A stretch of DNA of 64,000 nt. Source: CAWFPR01 sp963817635. GTDB lineage: Bacteria; Acidobacteriota; Vicinamibacteria; Vicinamibacterales; 2-12-FULL-66-21. Below the pieces are notes generated by a model. It ran no database searches. It saw only the letters and a program-made list of their open reading frames with translations, and had not been told where the DNA came from. A program made the translations under genes and the position numbers. Of this stretch, positions 9,430-17,815 are shown piece by piece; the first letter of the stretch is position 1; each line of letters opens with the position of its first letter. The stretch spans positions 1 to 64,000 of the forward strand of contig CAWFPR010000028.1 in NCBI GenBank assembly GCA_963817635.1, in the 5' to 3' direction.

Positions 9430-10177
9430 GATGGCGTCCGCCGTCGATCGAAATCGTCTCCCCCGTAATCCACCCCGCCTGCGGCGACGCCAGAAAGTAG
9501 ATCAGCTCCGCGATTTCCCCCGGGTCGCCGGGCCGGCCGAGCGGATGCGTCGCCTTCGAGTGTTCGAGGAACGCCGAGTAATTCTCCTCGTTCATCCCCC
9601 CGCGCCGGTGCAGGTTCGTGATGACGACCCCGGGATTGACGGCGTTGACGCGCACACCTTTCGGAGCCAGTTCGAGTGCCGCGCAGCGCGTGAGCTGATC
9701 GACGCCGGACTTGCTGACGCAGTAGGCGAGCACGCCAGGAAACGACCGCAACCCGGTCACGCTCGAGACGTTGACGATCGAACCGCGCGAGACGGCGAGC
9801 GCCGGCACCGCCGCGCGCATCAGCCGGAACGGCGCGCGCACGTTGATGTCCATCATCGCGTCCCACTGCTCGTCGGTGGTGGTTTCCACCGTGCCCGATC
9901 CGATGATGCCGGCGGCGTTCACCACGGCGGTCAGCCGTCCGAACGTCGCGAGCGCCGCATCGACCATCTGTCGAGGGGCGTCGGCGGCGGTCACGTCCGC
10001 TGCCAGTGACGCCCCCCGGCCTCCCGCCTGCTCGATTGCGGCCACGATGTCGGCGAGCGCCGCTTCCTTGCGGCCAACGGCGAGAACGGACGCGCCGCCG
10101 CTCGCGAAGCGCAGCGCCGCGGCCCGGCCGATGCCGCTCGATGCTCCAGTAATGATGACGTGCTGCTGATCTGACAT
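9413..10177 (-). CDS. short-chain dehydrogenase/reductase
   Basis: 254 residues starting MSDQQHVIITGASSGIGRAA at 10177. The classical SDR signature is complete: cofactor motif TGASSGIG, NAAG (VVNAAGIIG), catalytic Ser in VNVSSVTG, Tyr-x3-Lys as YCVSK, and a C-terminal IDGG. The glycine motif and absence of a basic residue just before it leave the NAD/NADP choice open. The substrate is unknown. It converges on the methyltransferase gene with overlapping 3' ends and shares no obvious operon. Confidence 0.85.
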   Translation of the reverse strand: MSDQQHVIITGASSGIGRAAALRFASGGASVLAVGRKEAALADIVAAIEQAGGRGASLAADVTAADAPRQMVDAALATFGRLTAVVNAAGIIGSGTVETTTDEQWDAMMDINVRAPFRLMRAAVPALAVSRGSIVNVSSVTGLRSFPGVLAYCVSKSGVDQLTRCAALELAPKGVRVNAVNPGVVITNLHRRGGMNEENYSAFLEHSKATHPLGRPGDPGEIAELIYFLASPQAGWITGETISIDGGRHLTCAR

Positions 10178-10432
10178 GCCTAGGGTTGTAGCACATGAGG
10201 CGGCTCGGGGCACGGCGCTCGGACTTCGGGCGGACGGGCTGGGCACGTCGCCCGCGGGCTGTCCACGTTCCGCGGCAGCTGTCCCTGCCCGAGCACAGCC
10301 CGGAGTTGTCTGCCCAACAGGTTCAGTCGCGAACGGCCGAAAAACCGGCCGGGACGGTCTGCCCGCGGCGAGCTGGCGCGGCAAGGGTTTTGCGCTGCAC
10401 TCCGAAGGTTTCGTCCGTCCGGATCCGGATTC

Positions 10433-10624
10433 ATGACCAGCAGGATGCTTCCCCCCGACGTCTACAGCGTGGCCGAAGTGGCGCGGGTGGCCGGCGTCTC
10501 GCCTCTCGAGGCCCGGGCGCTGGTGGAGCAGGGACGGATTCCGACGATTGACGGGCGTTTCCTGGCACCCGCCGACGCCGTCCGCGCGGTGCACGCGCTG
10601 CGCGGACAGCAGTGCGGGCCCTGA
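10433..10624 (+). CDS. small MerR/excisionase-type helix-turn-helix protein
   Basis: 63 residues. VYSVAEVARVAGVSPLEARALVEQGRIP is a winged-helix DNA-binding start of the MerR/AlpA type, followed by a short FLAPADAVRAVHALR helix. It has no effector domain. It heads a plus-strand run that continues with a TonB-family protein, a two-helix membrane protein and a VWA protein, and could regulate that run. The preceding 255 bp (10178-10432) contains no convincing gene. Confidence 0.6.
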   Translation: MTSRMLPPDVYSVAEVARVAGVSPLEARALVEQGRIPTIDGRFLAPADAVRAVHALRGQQCGP

Positions 10625-10702
10625 AGCCCCTCCCCTGTTCCACCCACACCGCCCACCCGTGCGGAGCCCGCGGGCGAGCGCTGGCCGCTTCCGGGACGCT
10701 CC

Positions 10703-11526
10703 ATGCGGCGGCGCTTGGCGGCGATCGCGGTGTTGACGTCGATGGGACTGGCGAGTGCTCCTCGCGAAATCCCGGCGGCGCTCGACGCGATGCGTCTGGT
10801 GTTCGTTCCAACGCCGGGGCCGGGCGGCGGAGGCGGCGGGGGCGGGCTCCACCAGCCGCTGCCGCCACCGAAAGCCCAAATGAAGGGGAAGGAAGCGCTG
10901 AGGAGCCCCGTGCCCCCTCCGCGTCGCGTCGTGGAGACACAAGCGAAGGCGGAGCCGGTCCGCAGGCCGCCGCCTCCGATGCGGCCGCGTCCGGTTGAGC
11001 GGCCGGTCGAACCGCCTCCCGCGCCGCCGGCGCCCATGCCGCAGGTCGTGGCCGCGGTCGCGGCGGTGGCGGCCGACGCGCAGGATCGGGCAGGAATCCT
11101 GACCGAATCGGCAGTCGTCCGCCGAAAGCAACGGCCCCGGTTCTGGCGGCGGCGCCGGCACCGGTCACGGCACGGGCATCGGAGAAGGCGACGGGGCCGG
11201 AATAGGCCCAGGCTCCGGCGGCGGAACAGGCGGCGGTCCCTACAGGCCAGGAAGCGGCATCGTCGCGCCGGGGCTTCTGCGCGAAGTCAAGCCCGACTAC
11301 ACCGAAGCGGCCCGCCGGCGCGGCATCGAAGGCGATGTCGTCCTGGAAATCGTGGTGCGCAGCGATGGTGCCGTTGGCAGCGTCAGAATTCTGGAAGGAC
11401 TCGACGCCGGGGCTCGACCAGCGTGCCGTCGACGCCGTGCGCCAGTGGCGCTTCTCACCGGCGCGCCGGCTCGGGTCGCCGGTCGATGTCATCGTCGAGG
11501 TCGCGGTCGAATTCAAACTGAGATGA
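10703..11526 (+). CDS. TonB-family energy-transducing protein, frameshifted twice
   Basis: Removing one base near 11113 and one G of the GGGG run at about 11403 yields 273 residues. They comprise a signal/anchor (RRLAAIAVLTSMGLAS), a Gly-rich and then Pro-rich rigid linker (PPMRPRPVERPVEPPPAPP), a second Gly/Ser linker (GTGHGTGIGEGDGAGIG), and a TonB C-terminal domain. That domain shows LLREVKPDYTEAARRRG, GDVVLEIVVRSDGAVG, LDQRAVDAVRQWRF, and ends VEVAVEFKLR. Such proteins transmit proton-motive force to outer-membrane receptors. It lies 4 bp upstream of the next gene, in an operon that ends with a VWA protein. Confidence 0.8.
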
Positions 11527-11530
11527 CCTT

Positions 11531-12332
11531 ATGGACATGTTGCTGATTACCGTCACCGCCCTGTCGCTCCTGATGGCGGCCGCCATGGCTGTCATCGTGA
11601 CGAAACTTCTCGGCGACGAACGCAATCGCTCGGATGCCCGGATCGCGGCGCTGGCGGAGCTGGCGTCGGTTGACCTCGGCGACGGACACGGCGTGGCGGT
11701 CGAATCCGGAAGTCGCGAGGCTGGCCTCCCCGCCCCCGAGCCTCGGTCGACGGATCGAAGAGACGGTTCTGCCGGTGGAACTGCCGCTCCGGGCCGTGAG
11801 TACGGCCGACGACTTCCGGCTGCGGCCTGATCCCGCGGGCACGCCGGCCGGCGTCGGCGACCTGTTCGCGCAAGCGCCGCGCACGTCTCCATGGAGCGCC
11901 CGCCTGGCGATTGCCGTGACGCTGGCGATCGTCGTGGCGGCGTCCGGCTGGGCGCTGGCGACGGGCACATCGCGCGTTGCCGGCCCCCCCGACCGTGTGT
12001 CGGCCGCGGACGCGCGGCCCCGGCCACTGGAGCTGCTGTCGCTGCAGCATGTGCAGGCGCCAGAGCAGCTGACCGTCACAGGGGTCGTCGAGAACCCGCG
12101 GGACGGGGCGCCGCTCACGCACGTCGTGGCGACCGCGGTCGCGTTCGGCCCCGACGGCTCGTTGCTGGCGAGAGGGCGGGCGCCGCTCGACTCCACGTCG
12201 CTCGGGGCCGGTGACCAGTCGCCGTTCGCGGTGACGATCCCGGTGACGGGGACGGTGGCGCGCTACCGCGTGGGGTTCCGGGCGGCGGACGGAGGCGTCA
12301 TTGGCCACGTGGACAGGAGGCGGAAAGACTGA
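11531..12332 (+). CDS. membrane protein with periplasmic FxLYD-like domain, frameshifted
   Basis: One base must be removed near 11705 to join two frames into 266 residues. The N-terminus is a membrane helix (LLITVTALSLLMAAAMAVIV), followed by a charged linker and a second helix (LAIAVTLAIVVAASGWALA). A beta-rich C-terminal domain follows (LTVTGVVENPRDGAPLTHV, AFGPDGSLLARG, RYRVGFRAADGG) that resembles FxLYD/DUF3426-type domains. It sits between the TonB-family gene and the VWA gene in Acidobacteria-type operons. The function is unknown. Confidence 0.65.
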
Positions 12333-12339
12333 AGATGCA

Positions 12340-12483
12340 GATTGCAGATTGCAGATTGCAGATTGCGGACTGCCGATTGACGGATTGACGGATTGCGCGA
12401 TTGCTGATTGCTGATTGGGATGCGGGTTCGGATTGCGGATTGCGGATTGACGGAATGCTGATTGGGGACCGCGGATTGAAGCC
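12340..12483. repeat. degenerate heptanucleotide tandem array (GATTGCN)
   Basis: Units GATTGCA, GATTGCA, GATTGCG, GACTGCC, GATTGAC and so on run through the whole gap up to the VWA start codon. Units drift in sequence and some are offset by one or two bases. The array fills the space between two co-directional genes, so it is probably transcribed. Confidence 0.8.
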
Positions 12484-13600
12484 ATGCACTACAAACTTCC
12501 GCTGATTGTCGCAACGGTGGTTGCCGCGGTGCTGTTGCTCGGGGTCCGGCCGCGGGCGCAGCAGCCGCAGGATGCCCGGCAGTCCTTCCGGTTTCGCACG
12601 GGGGTCGAGCTGATCAATGTCACGGCGACGGTCATCGACCAGAACGGCCGTTTCGTGCCGAACCTGCGGCAGGAGGACTTTCGCGTCTACCAGGACGACG
12701 AGCCGCAGCCGATCACGCATTTCAACAGCGAGCGGGTGCCGGTGAGCCTCGGGATCGCGCTCGACACGAGCGGCAGCATGGACGGCGAGAAGATGGCGGC
12801 CGCGCGCGACGCGCTGGACCGCTTTCTCTACCAGTTGCTGGATCCATCCGACGAAGTGTTCCTGTACCGGTTCGACAGTAATCCGGAACTGATCGACGGA
12901 TGGACGACCGATCGCCGCCGGATCAGCGACGAGCTGGCGCGCCTCCAGCCGCGCGGCGGCACCGCGCTCTACGACACGGTCGCCGAGGCCGTTCCGCTGG
13001 CGCAGTCGGGCAAGCACCGGAAGAAGGCGCTCGTCATCATCTCCGACGGCAACGATACGGCCAGCCGGACGGACGTGGCCGAGCTGAAGCAGCTCATTCA
13101 CGAAACCGAAGTGCTCGTGTACGCGATTGGCATCGACGCGCAGGGCGGCGTCACGTACGCGCCGGTGCCGGTGGCCGCCGGAGGAGCCGCGCCGGGACAG
13201 CGGCCGCGACCGCGTCCGCCGATCCCGTCACCGTTCCCGCGGCCGGGCGGCAGACGCAACCCGCCCGCGCCGCTGCCGCCCGGCGTGCCTGCCAACCCGC
13301 GGCCGCCGCAGCCACAGCCGCGCGGCACCTATGGCTCGCGCAGCGGCAGCGACGAGCGGGTGAACGTCGCCGCGCTGCGCGACATCACGGACGACAGCGG
13401 CGGACGCACCGAGATCATCCGGTCGCCGCGCGACCTCGACCCGGCCACCGCGGGCATCGCCGACGAATTGAGCAAGCAGGTACTACATCGGATACGCCTC
13501 GACGGGCGTCAAGGACGGGCGCTGGCACACGATTCGTGTCGAGGTGCGCAACCCGGCGTACCGCGTGCGCGCGCGCCGCGGATTCGTCGCGACACCTTAG
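12484..13600 (+). CDS. secreted VWFA-related protein of the Acidobacteria type, frameshifted
   Basis: 371 residues after removing one base at the GGTACT at 13479. The start is a signal peptide (LIVATVVAAVLLLGV). The Acidobacteria-specific opening FRTGVELINVTATVIDQNGR leads into LRQEDFRVYQDDEPQPI. The VWA domain has a complete MIDAS: DTSGSMD, a downstream Thr in PRGGTALYD, and Asp in ISDGNDT. A Pro-rich insertion follows (about residues 230-285), then the C-terminal YYIGYAS and RVRARRGFVAT strands typical of the family. It is expected to be extracytoplasmic and to mediate metal-dependent adhesion or assembly; the partner is unknown. Confidence 0.85.
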
Positions 13601-13603
13601 ATA

Positions 13604-13683
13604 GTCGCTGGTCGCTGGTCGCTGGTCACTAATCGCAGTCGCTAGTCGCTAGTCGTTAGTCGTTAGTCGTTAGTCGTTAGTCG
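13604..13683. repeat. heptanucleotide tandem array (GTCGCTG/GTCGTTA)
   Basis: About eleven units: three GTCGCTG, one GTCACTA, a six-base unit, two GTCGCTA and four GTCGTTA. It starts 3 bp after the VWA stop codon. Neighbouring units are identical in blocks, suggesting recent slippage or duplication. Confidence 0.9.
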
Positions 13684-13733
13684 GACTGTGGCTTTCGAGC
13701 GACCTCCGGGCGGCGACTGCGCTATGATTTCGC

Positions 13734-14471
13734 GTGCGGCTTTATGGCGTCGCGGTCGGTCTGAGCGTACTCGGCAGTCTTGGGGGTGTGATTGCCGCGA
13801 CGACGTTTCTGCTCCTTGGCGACAATCTTCGCGAGAAGATCGTTCCCTGGGCGATCAGCTATGCGGTCGGCACGCTGCTCGGGGTGGCGCTGCTCGGGTT
13901 GCTGCCGGAAGCGCTCGCGGAGTTGAAACCGACGCTGGCCCTCGGCACGCTCCTGGCCGGCGTGCTGACCTTCTTCGTGCTCGAGAAGCTCGTGCTGTGG
14001 CGGCACTGCCATGACACGCACGACTGCGCAGTCCATACGAGCAGCGCGGCCTCCCTCGTCATCGTCGGCGATGCGCTGCACACGTTCGTGGACGGGGCGG
14101 TGATTGCCGCGGCGGTGATTACTTCGATTCCGCTTGGCATCACGACCGCCATCGCGGTCGCCGCGCACGAAGTCCCTCAGGAAGTCGGGGACGTCGCCAT
14201 CCTCCTGCGCGCCGGGTTCTCGCGCGGACGCGCCTTCACGCTGAATCTGCTCGCCGGCATCGGCGGAATTCTCGGCGCGATCGTCATGATGGCGGCCACC
14301 ACGTCGGTGCCGCAGCTCCTGCCCTACGTCCTGGCGTTTGCGGCCGGCAATTTTCTCTACGTGGCCATGGCCGATCTCATTCCCGACCTGCACCACGGCG
14401 GACTCGAAGGAGGCCCGCTGCGGCAGCTCCTGCTCATCGGCGCCGGCATCCTGACGATTGTCGCCCTCTGA
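13734..14471 (+). CDS. ZIP-family metal transporter
   Basis: 245 residues from a GTG at 13734. Seven to eight membrane segments are visible. ZIP metal-site residues are present in helix IV (GDALHTFVDG, where the family has HNxxD) and helix V (HEVPQEVGD). The loop between helices III and IV is His-rich (WRHCHDTHDCAVH) and could bind zinc or iron. ZIP transporters move divalent metals into the cytoplasm. It is apparently transcribed alone, downstream of the heptamer array. Confidence 0.88.
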   Translation: MRLYGVAVGLSVLGSLGGVIAATTFLLLGDNLREKIVPWAISYAVGTLLGVALLGLLPEALAELKPTLALGTLLAGVLTFFVLEKLVLWRHCHDTHDCAVHTSSAASLVIVGDALHTFVDGAVIAAAVITSIPLGITTAIAVAAHEVPQEVGDVAILLRAGFSRGRAFTLNLLAGIGGILGAIVMMAATTSVPQLLPYVLAFAAGNFLYVAMADLIPDLHHGGLEGGPLRQLLLIGAGILTIVAL

Positions 14472-14624
14472 GTCCGGGCGTGCTGTCCCCTGACGTGGCC
14501 GATCCCGGCCGGTCCCGGGACCGATCGAGCTGAAACCGTGGGGATTTTGAGGTGTCGAACCTGGCACCACCTTTGCCTTTTCACGGGTGAAGGCAATCCG
14601 GCGCGCCTGCCGGAGGTTCAGATC

Positions 14625-15158
14625 ATGAAAGCCACGTATTCGCTCATCGGGGTGCTCGCGCTGCTGCTGCTGGCGGGCCCGGCACGGGCCCAGGACCGGC
14701 GCGACGTCCGCCTCGCGGACGACATCGCGCAGGCCGTCAATCGCTACACCCAACTGACGATCTTCGACGACATCGGCGCCAGCGTCGAGAACGGCGTCGT
14801 CACGCTGACCGGCAAGGTGACGATGCCGTACAAGAAGAAGGACCTGGAGCGCCGCGTCGCGAAGATCGACGGGGTCCAGTCGGTGCAGAACGGGATTGGC
14901 GTCCTGCCCGTGTCGCAATACGACGACGAGATCAGGTACCGCGTGGCGCGCGCGATTTACGGCAATTCGTCGTTCTGGTCGTACGCCTCGATGGCCAACC
15001 CGCCGATACACATCATCGTCGAAGGCGGCCATGTGACGCTCGCGGGCGTGGTCAACAACAACGTCGAGCGGATGCTCGCCCGCTCGCTGGCGACCGGCCT
15101 CGGCGAACTGTCGGTCACCAACGCGCTCAAGACCGACGCCGAGGTCAAGAGCAATTGA
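14625..15158 (+). CDS. periplasmic BON-domain protein
   Basis: 177 residues from ATG at 14625 (GGAGG nine bases upstream). It has a signal peptide YSLIGVLALLLLAGPARAQ, then two BON domains: TQLTIFDDIGASVENGVVTLTGKV to GVQSVQNGIGVLP, and IRYRVARAIYG to HIIVEGGHVTLAGVV. BON domains bind phospholipid or membrane surfaces, as in OsmY/DolP-like proteins. The role is probably envelope maintenance; the partner is unknown. Confidence 0.85.
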   Translation: MKATYSLIGVLALLLLAGPARAQDRRDVRLADDIAQAVNRYTQLTIFDDIGASVENGVVTLTGKVTMPYKKKDLERRVAKIDGVQSVQNGIGVLPVSQYDDEIRYRVARAIYGNSSFWSYASMANPPIHIIVEGGHVTLAGVVNNNVERMLARSLATGLGELSVTNALKTDAEVKSN

Positions 15159-15212
15159 CGTTAAACTCCCCAGAGCAGCCGGCGGTCCAACTGCAGGTGG
15201 GGGGTTCAGGCG

Positions 15213-16988
15213 ATGACGTGGCTCCAACGCGCTTCCGGGATTCTCGTGGTTGCTGTGGCCGGCCTGGCGCTGACGCTGCCGGCCGCGGCCCAGGGCGGGC
15301 GGGGGGGCCAGCGCGGCGGGCGCGGGGCCGCGCGCGACGCGCGGCCGCTGCCCACCGGCACGGGCGTGATCGCCGGGCGCGTCCTGGCCGCTGATACGGC
15401 TCGTCCGATCAAGCGGGCCCGGGTCATCGTCACGAGCGGCGGGCAGCCGCGAGCCACCACCACCGACGAACAGGGGCGCTTCAGCCTCACCGAGCTGCCG
15501 GCCGGCAACTACCGCGTCACGGTCACGAAGTCAGGCTTCGTGGACGGCGCCTTCGGACAGCGGCGCACCCTGCCGAACGGCACCCCAATCAACCTGGCCG
15601 ACAACCAGCAGGTCACCGACGCGGATGTCCGGATGGCGCGCGGCGGCGTCATCACCGGACACGTCTTCGACGAGGACGGCGAGCCGCTCGCACGCGCGAT
15701 CGTCACGGTCCTGCGCACCCAGTACGTCCGCGGTGAAAAGCAGCTCGCTCCGGCCGGGACGCCGGATCAGACCGACGATCGCGGTCAGTTCCGCGTCTAC
15801 GGCCTGCCGCCCGGAGACTACTTCGTGAGCGCCACGGCAGGCGGCCTCGAGCGAATCATCACCCAGTTCGCCCAGCTCGTCGCCCCGGGCGCGGCCCCCG
15901 AACAGACGGCCGACCCGACCGGCTATGCGCCGACCTACTACCCGGGCGTGGTCTCGGCCAGCGACGCGTCGCGGCTCAGGCTTGCGCCGTCGCAGGAAAT
16001 GGGGGGCATCAACTTCTCCATCCAGGTCGTGCCCTTCGCCACGGTGCGCGGCGTCGTTTCCGGCGGACCCGCCACGGTGTTCCTGGTGTCGGACACCGGC
16101 ATCGCGGCCGGCGGCGGGCGGGGCGGCGGTGGAGGACGCGGTCTTGGCGGCCTCGGCGGCGCGCTGCTCGGCGGCCAGAACCTGCGTACCCAGACGCAGG
16201 GCGACGGCACGTTCGCGATCCCGAACGTCACGCCAGGCAAGTACACGATCATGGCGCGCGCGGATGCCGGCACGGGTGAGCCGAAGGTGGCCATCCAGTC
16301 CCTGCTCGTCTCGAGCGAGGAGGTCATGGTGGCGTTGACGCCGGTTCCAGGCATCGACGTGACCGGCACCATCACGCTCGAGGCGGCCGGCTCGAACGTG
16401 CCGACCACGCTGAGCGGGTTCCGCGTGAATCTCGCGCCGCTCGATTCGGTCGGCGCCGGGGGACGTGGCGGACGCCCCGGCGATCCGTCGCCGGACGGCC
16501 GATTCGCGCTCGGCAGCGTGTTCCCGGGCCGCTATGCGATCCGCGCGAACGGGCCGCGCGGCTGGATGATGAAAAGCGTCTACCTCGATGGCCGCGACGT
16601 CACGGACCAGGCCCTCGAGGTCAAGGGAGAGACGATCAGCGGACTGAATGTCATCTTCACCGACCGGATCGCGTCGCTGGCCGGCTTCGTGCGCGATCGC
16701 AAGAGCCTCCCCGTCGAGGGCCTCACGGTCATCGCGTTTCCCCAGGACGACCGGCTCTGGCAGCCGCAGTCGCGGCAGATCGTGACCGCGCGCACGGACA
16801 AGACCGGCGCGTACCGGTTCGACATGGTGCCGGCGGGCGACTACTTCGTGGTCGCGGTGGACGACGTGGAGCCGGGCGAGTGGTTCGACCCGGCGTTCCT
16901 CGAACAGGTCAGGGAGTCCGCGGTCAAGGTCGCGATCGGCGACGGCGAGCAGCGTACCGAAGATCTCAAGGCGCCGTCGTCGTCATAG
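15213..16988 (+). CDS. secreted carboxypeptidase-regulatory-like multidomain protein
   Basis: 591 residues with a signal peptide (GILVVAVAGLALTLPAAAQ) and a Gly/Arg-rich linker, then repeated Ig-like carboxypeptidase-regulatory domains. The first is GVIAGRVLAADTARPIKRARV to DEQGRFSLTELPAGNYRV, the second GGVITGHVFDEDGEPLARA to GQFRVYGLPPGDYFV, and a C-terminal one is YRFDMVPAGDYFVVAV. A Gly-rich stretch lies mid-protein. No protease catalytic motif is visible. Such proteins are abundant surface or periplasmic beta-sandwich proteins in Acidobacteriota. Its 3' end overlaps the convergent lipoprotein gene by 23 bp. Confidence 0.8.
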   Translation: MTWLQRASGILVVAVAGLALTLPAAAQGGRGGQRGGRGAARDARPLPTGTGVIAGRVLAADTARPIKRARVIVTSGGQPRATTTDEQGRFSLTELPAGNYRVTVTKSGFVDGAFGQRRTLPNGTPINLADNQQVTDADVRMARGGVITGHVFDEDGEPLARAIVTVLRTQYVRGEKQLAPAGTPDQTDDRGQFRVYGLPPGDYFVSATAGGLERIITQFAQLVAPGAAPEQTADPTGYAPTYYPGVVSASDASRLRLAPSQEMGGINFSIQVVPFATVRGVVSGGPATVFLVSDTGIAAGGGRGGGGGRGLGGLGGALLGGQNLRTQTQGDGTFAIPNVTPGKYTIMARADAGTGEPKVAIQSLLVSSEEVMVALTPVPGIDVTGTITLEAAGSNVPTTLSGFRVNLAPLDSVGAGGRGGRPGDPSPDGRFALGSVFPGRYAIRANGPRGWMMKSVYLDGRDVTDQALEVKGETISGLNVIFTDRIASLAGFVRDRKSLPVEGLTVIAFPQDDRLWQPQSRQIVTARTDKTGAYRFDMVPAGDYFVVAVDDVEPGEWFDPAFLEQVRESAVKVAIGDGEQRTEDLKAPSSS

Positions 16989-17761
16989 CCGCCTGACGGC
17001 GGCCCTTGCGGATGGCCCACCCGATCAGCAGCACGAGCAGCGTGACGGCGGCGAGGAACGCGCCGCCGAACAGCCAGAGAGTCCTGTAGAGGATCGACTG
17101 ACTCTCCATTTCGACCCGAATGTCCAGCGGGACGCCGTCGAGCCGATCTGACAGGTGCTGTTCCCAGCCGAGGATGTTCCCGCGGCCCACGTCGAGCGGC
17201 TCATTTGTCTCGAGCGAACGCGAGTTGTGCCAGCGCACCTTGCTCGGCAGGTGCAGCCGGAACGCGACGATTTCCGACCCGTCCCATCCGACGTTCTGGA
17301 GCGTCCCGGGCCGGAAGGCTGACGCGCCGACGTGCTGCGTGAACACGGTGACGCCGTTCTCAGCGGTCAGGCCGTAGCGCGACCACGAGAACGGCGGCAC
17401 GTCGTGCAGCCTGCGGATGTCGCTGACGTTGACCCGCACCTGCACGAAGCGACGCCCCTTTCGACGCCACGGCGGACTCACGCGGATCACTTCGGTGATC
17501 GGCGACTGGTATGCCGCCCGGATGGCCTCGTTGTCGATGCGACCGGACGGGGTCGGATCGATAGCCAGTCCGCGCAGCGCCACCAGAGCCGGAAGCGACG
17601 CGTTCACGACCAGCGTGGCGCTCCCGTCGAGGTCGACGTAGAGGTCTTCTTCGTATTCGGTACTGCTTGCCGAACAGGCTCGACGCCTGGTTGCACGCAG
17701 CCGAGCCCAGGGCGGCGACGAGCACCGCGGCGAGCAGTACCGCACGCAAGCGTCGCGACAT
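16966..17761 (-). CDS. membrane-anchored lipoprotein-like protein, frameshifted
   Basis: The start at 17761 gives MSRRLRAVLLAAVLVAAL with a possible lipobox GSAAC. Removing one base at the GGTACT at 17659 (minus strand AGTACCG) joins it to EYEEDLYVDLDGSATLVVNASLPALVAL, giving 264 residues. A C-terminal membrane helix (GGAFLAAVTLLVLLIGWAI) and basic tail follow. The periplasmic domain has strands such as VQVRVNVSDIRRL and IVAFRLHLPSKVRWHNS. No named family was recognised. It diverges from polA with 54 bp between starts. Confidence 0.7.
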
Positions 17762-17769
17762 TCCTCGAA

Positions 17770-17778
17770 TGATATACT
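17770..17778 (+). promoter_or_regulatory. candidate extended -10 promoter for polA
   Basis: TGATATACT fits the extended -10 pattern (TGnTATAnT) and lies in the 54-bp divergent gap, giving a predicted start near 17785 and a leader of about 31 bases. No good -35 hexamer was seen. Confidence 0.4.
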
Positions 17779-17815
17779 CATTTTCTCGCGCGTCTTCTCG
17801 CCCGTTCTCATCCTG

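Noticed and set aside
12340..12483. Coding continuation between the membrane protein and the VWA protein
   Set aside because: The stretch is a 7-bp tandem array, and frames through it are repetitive.
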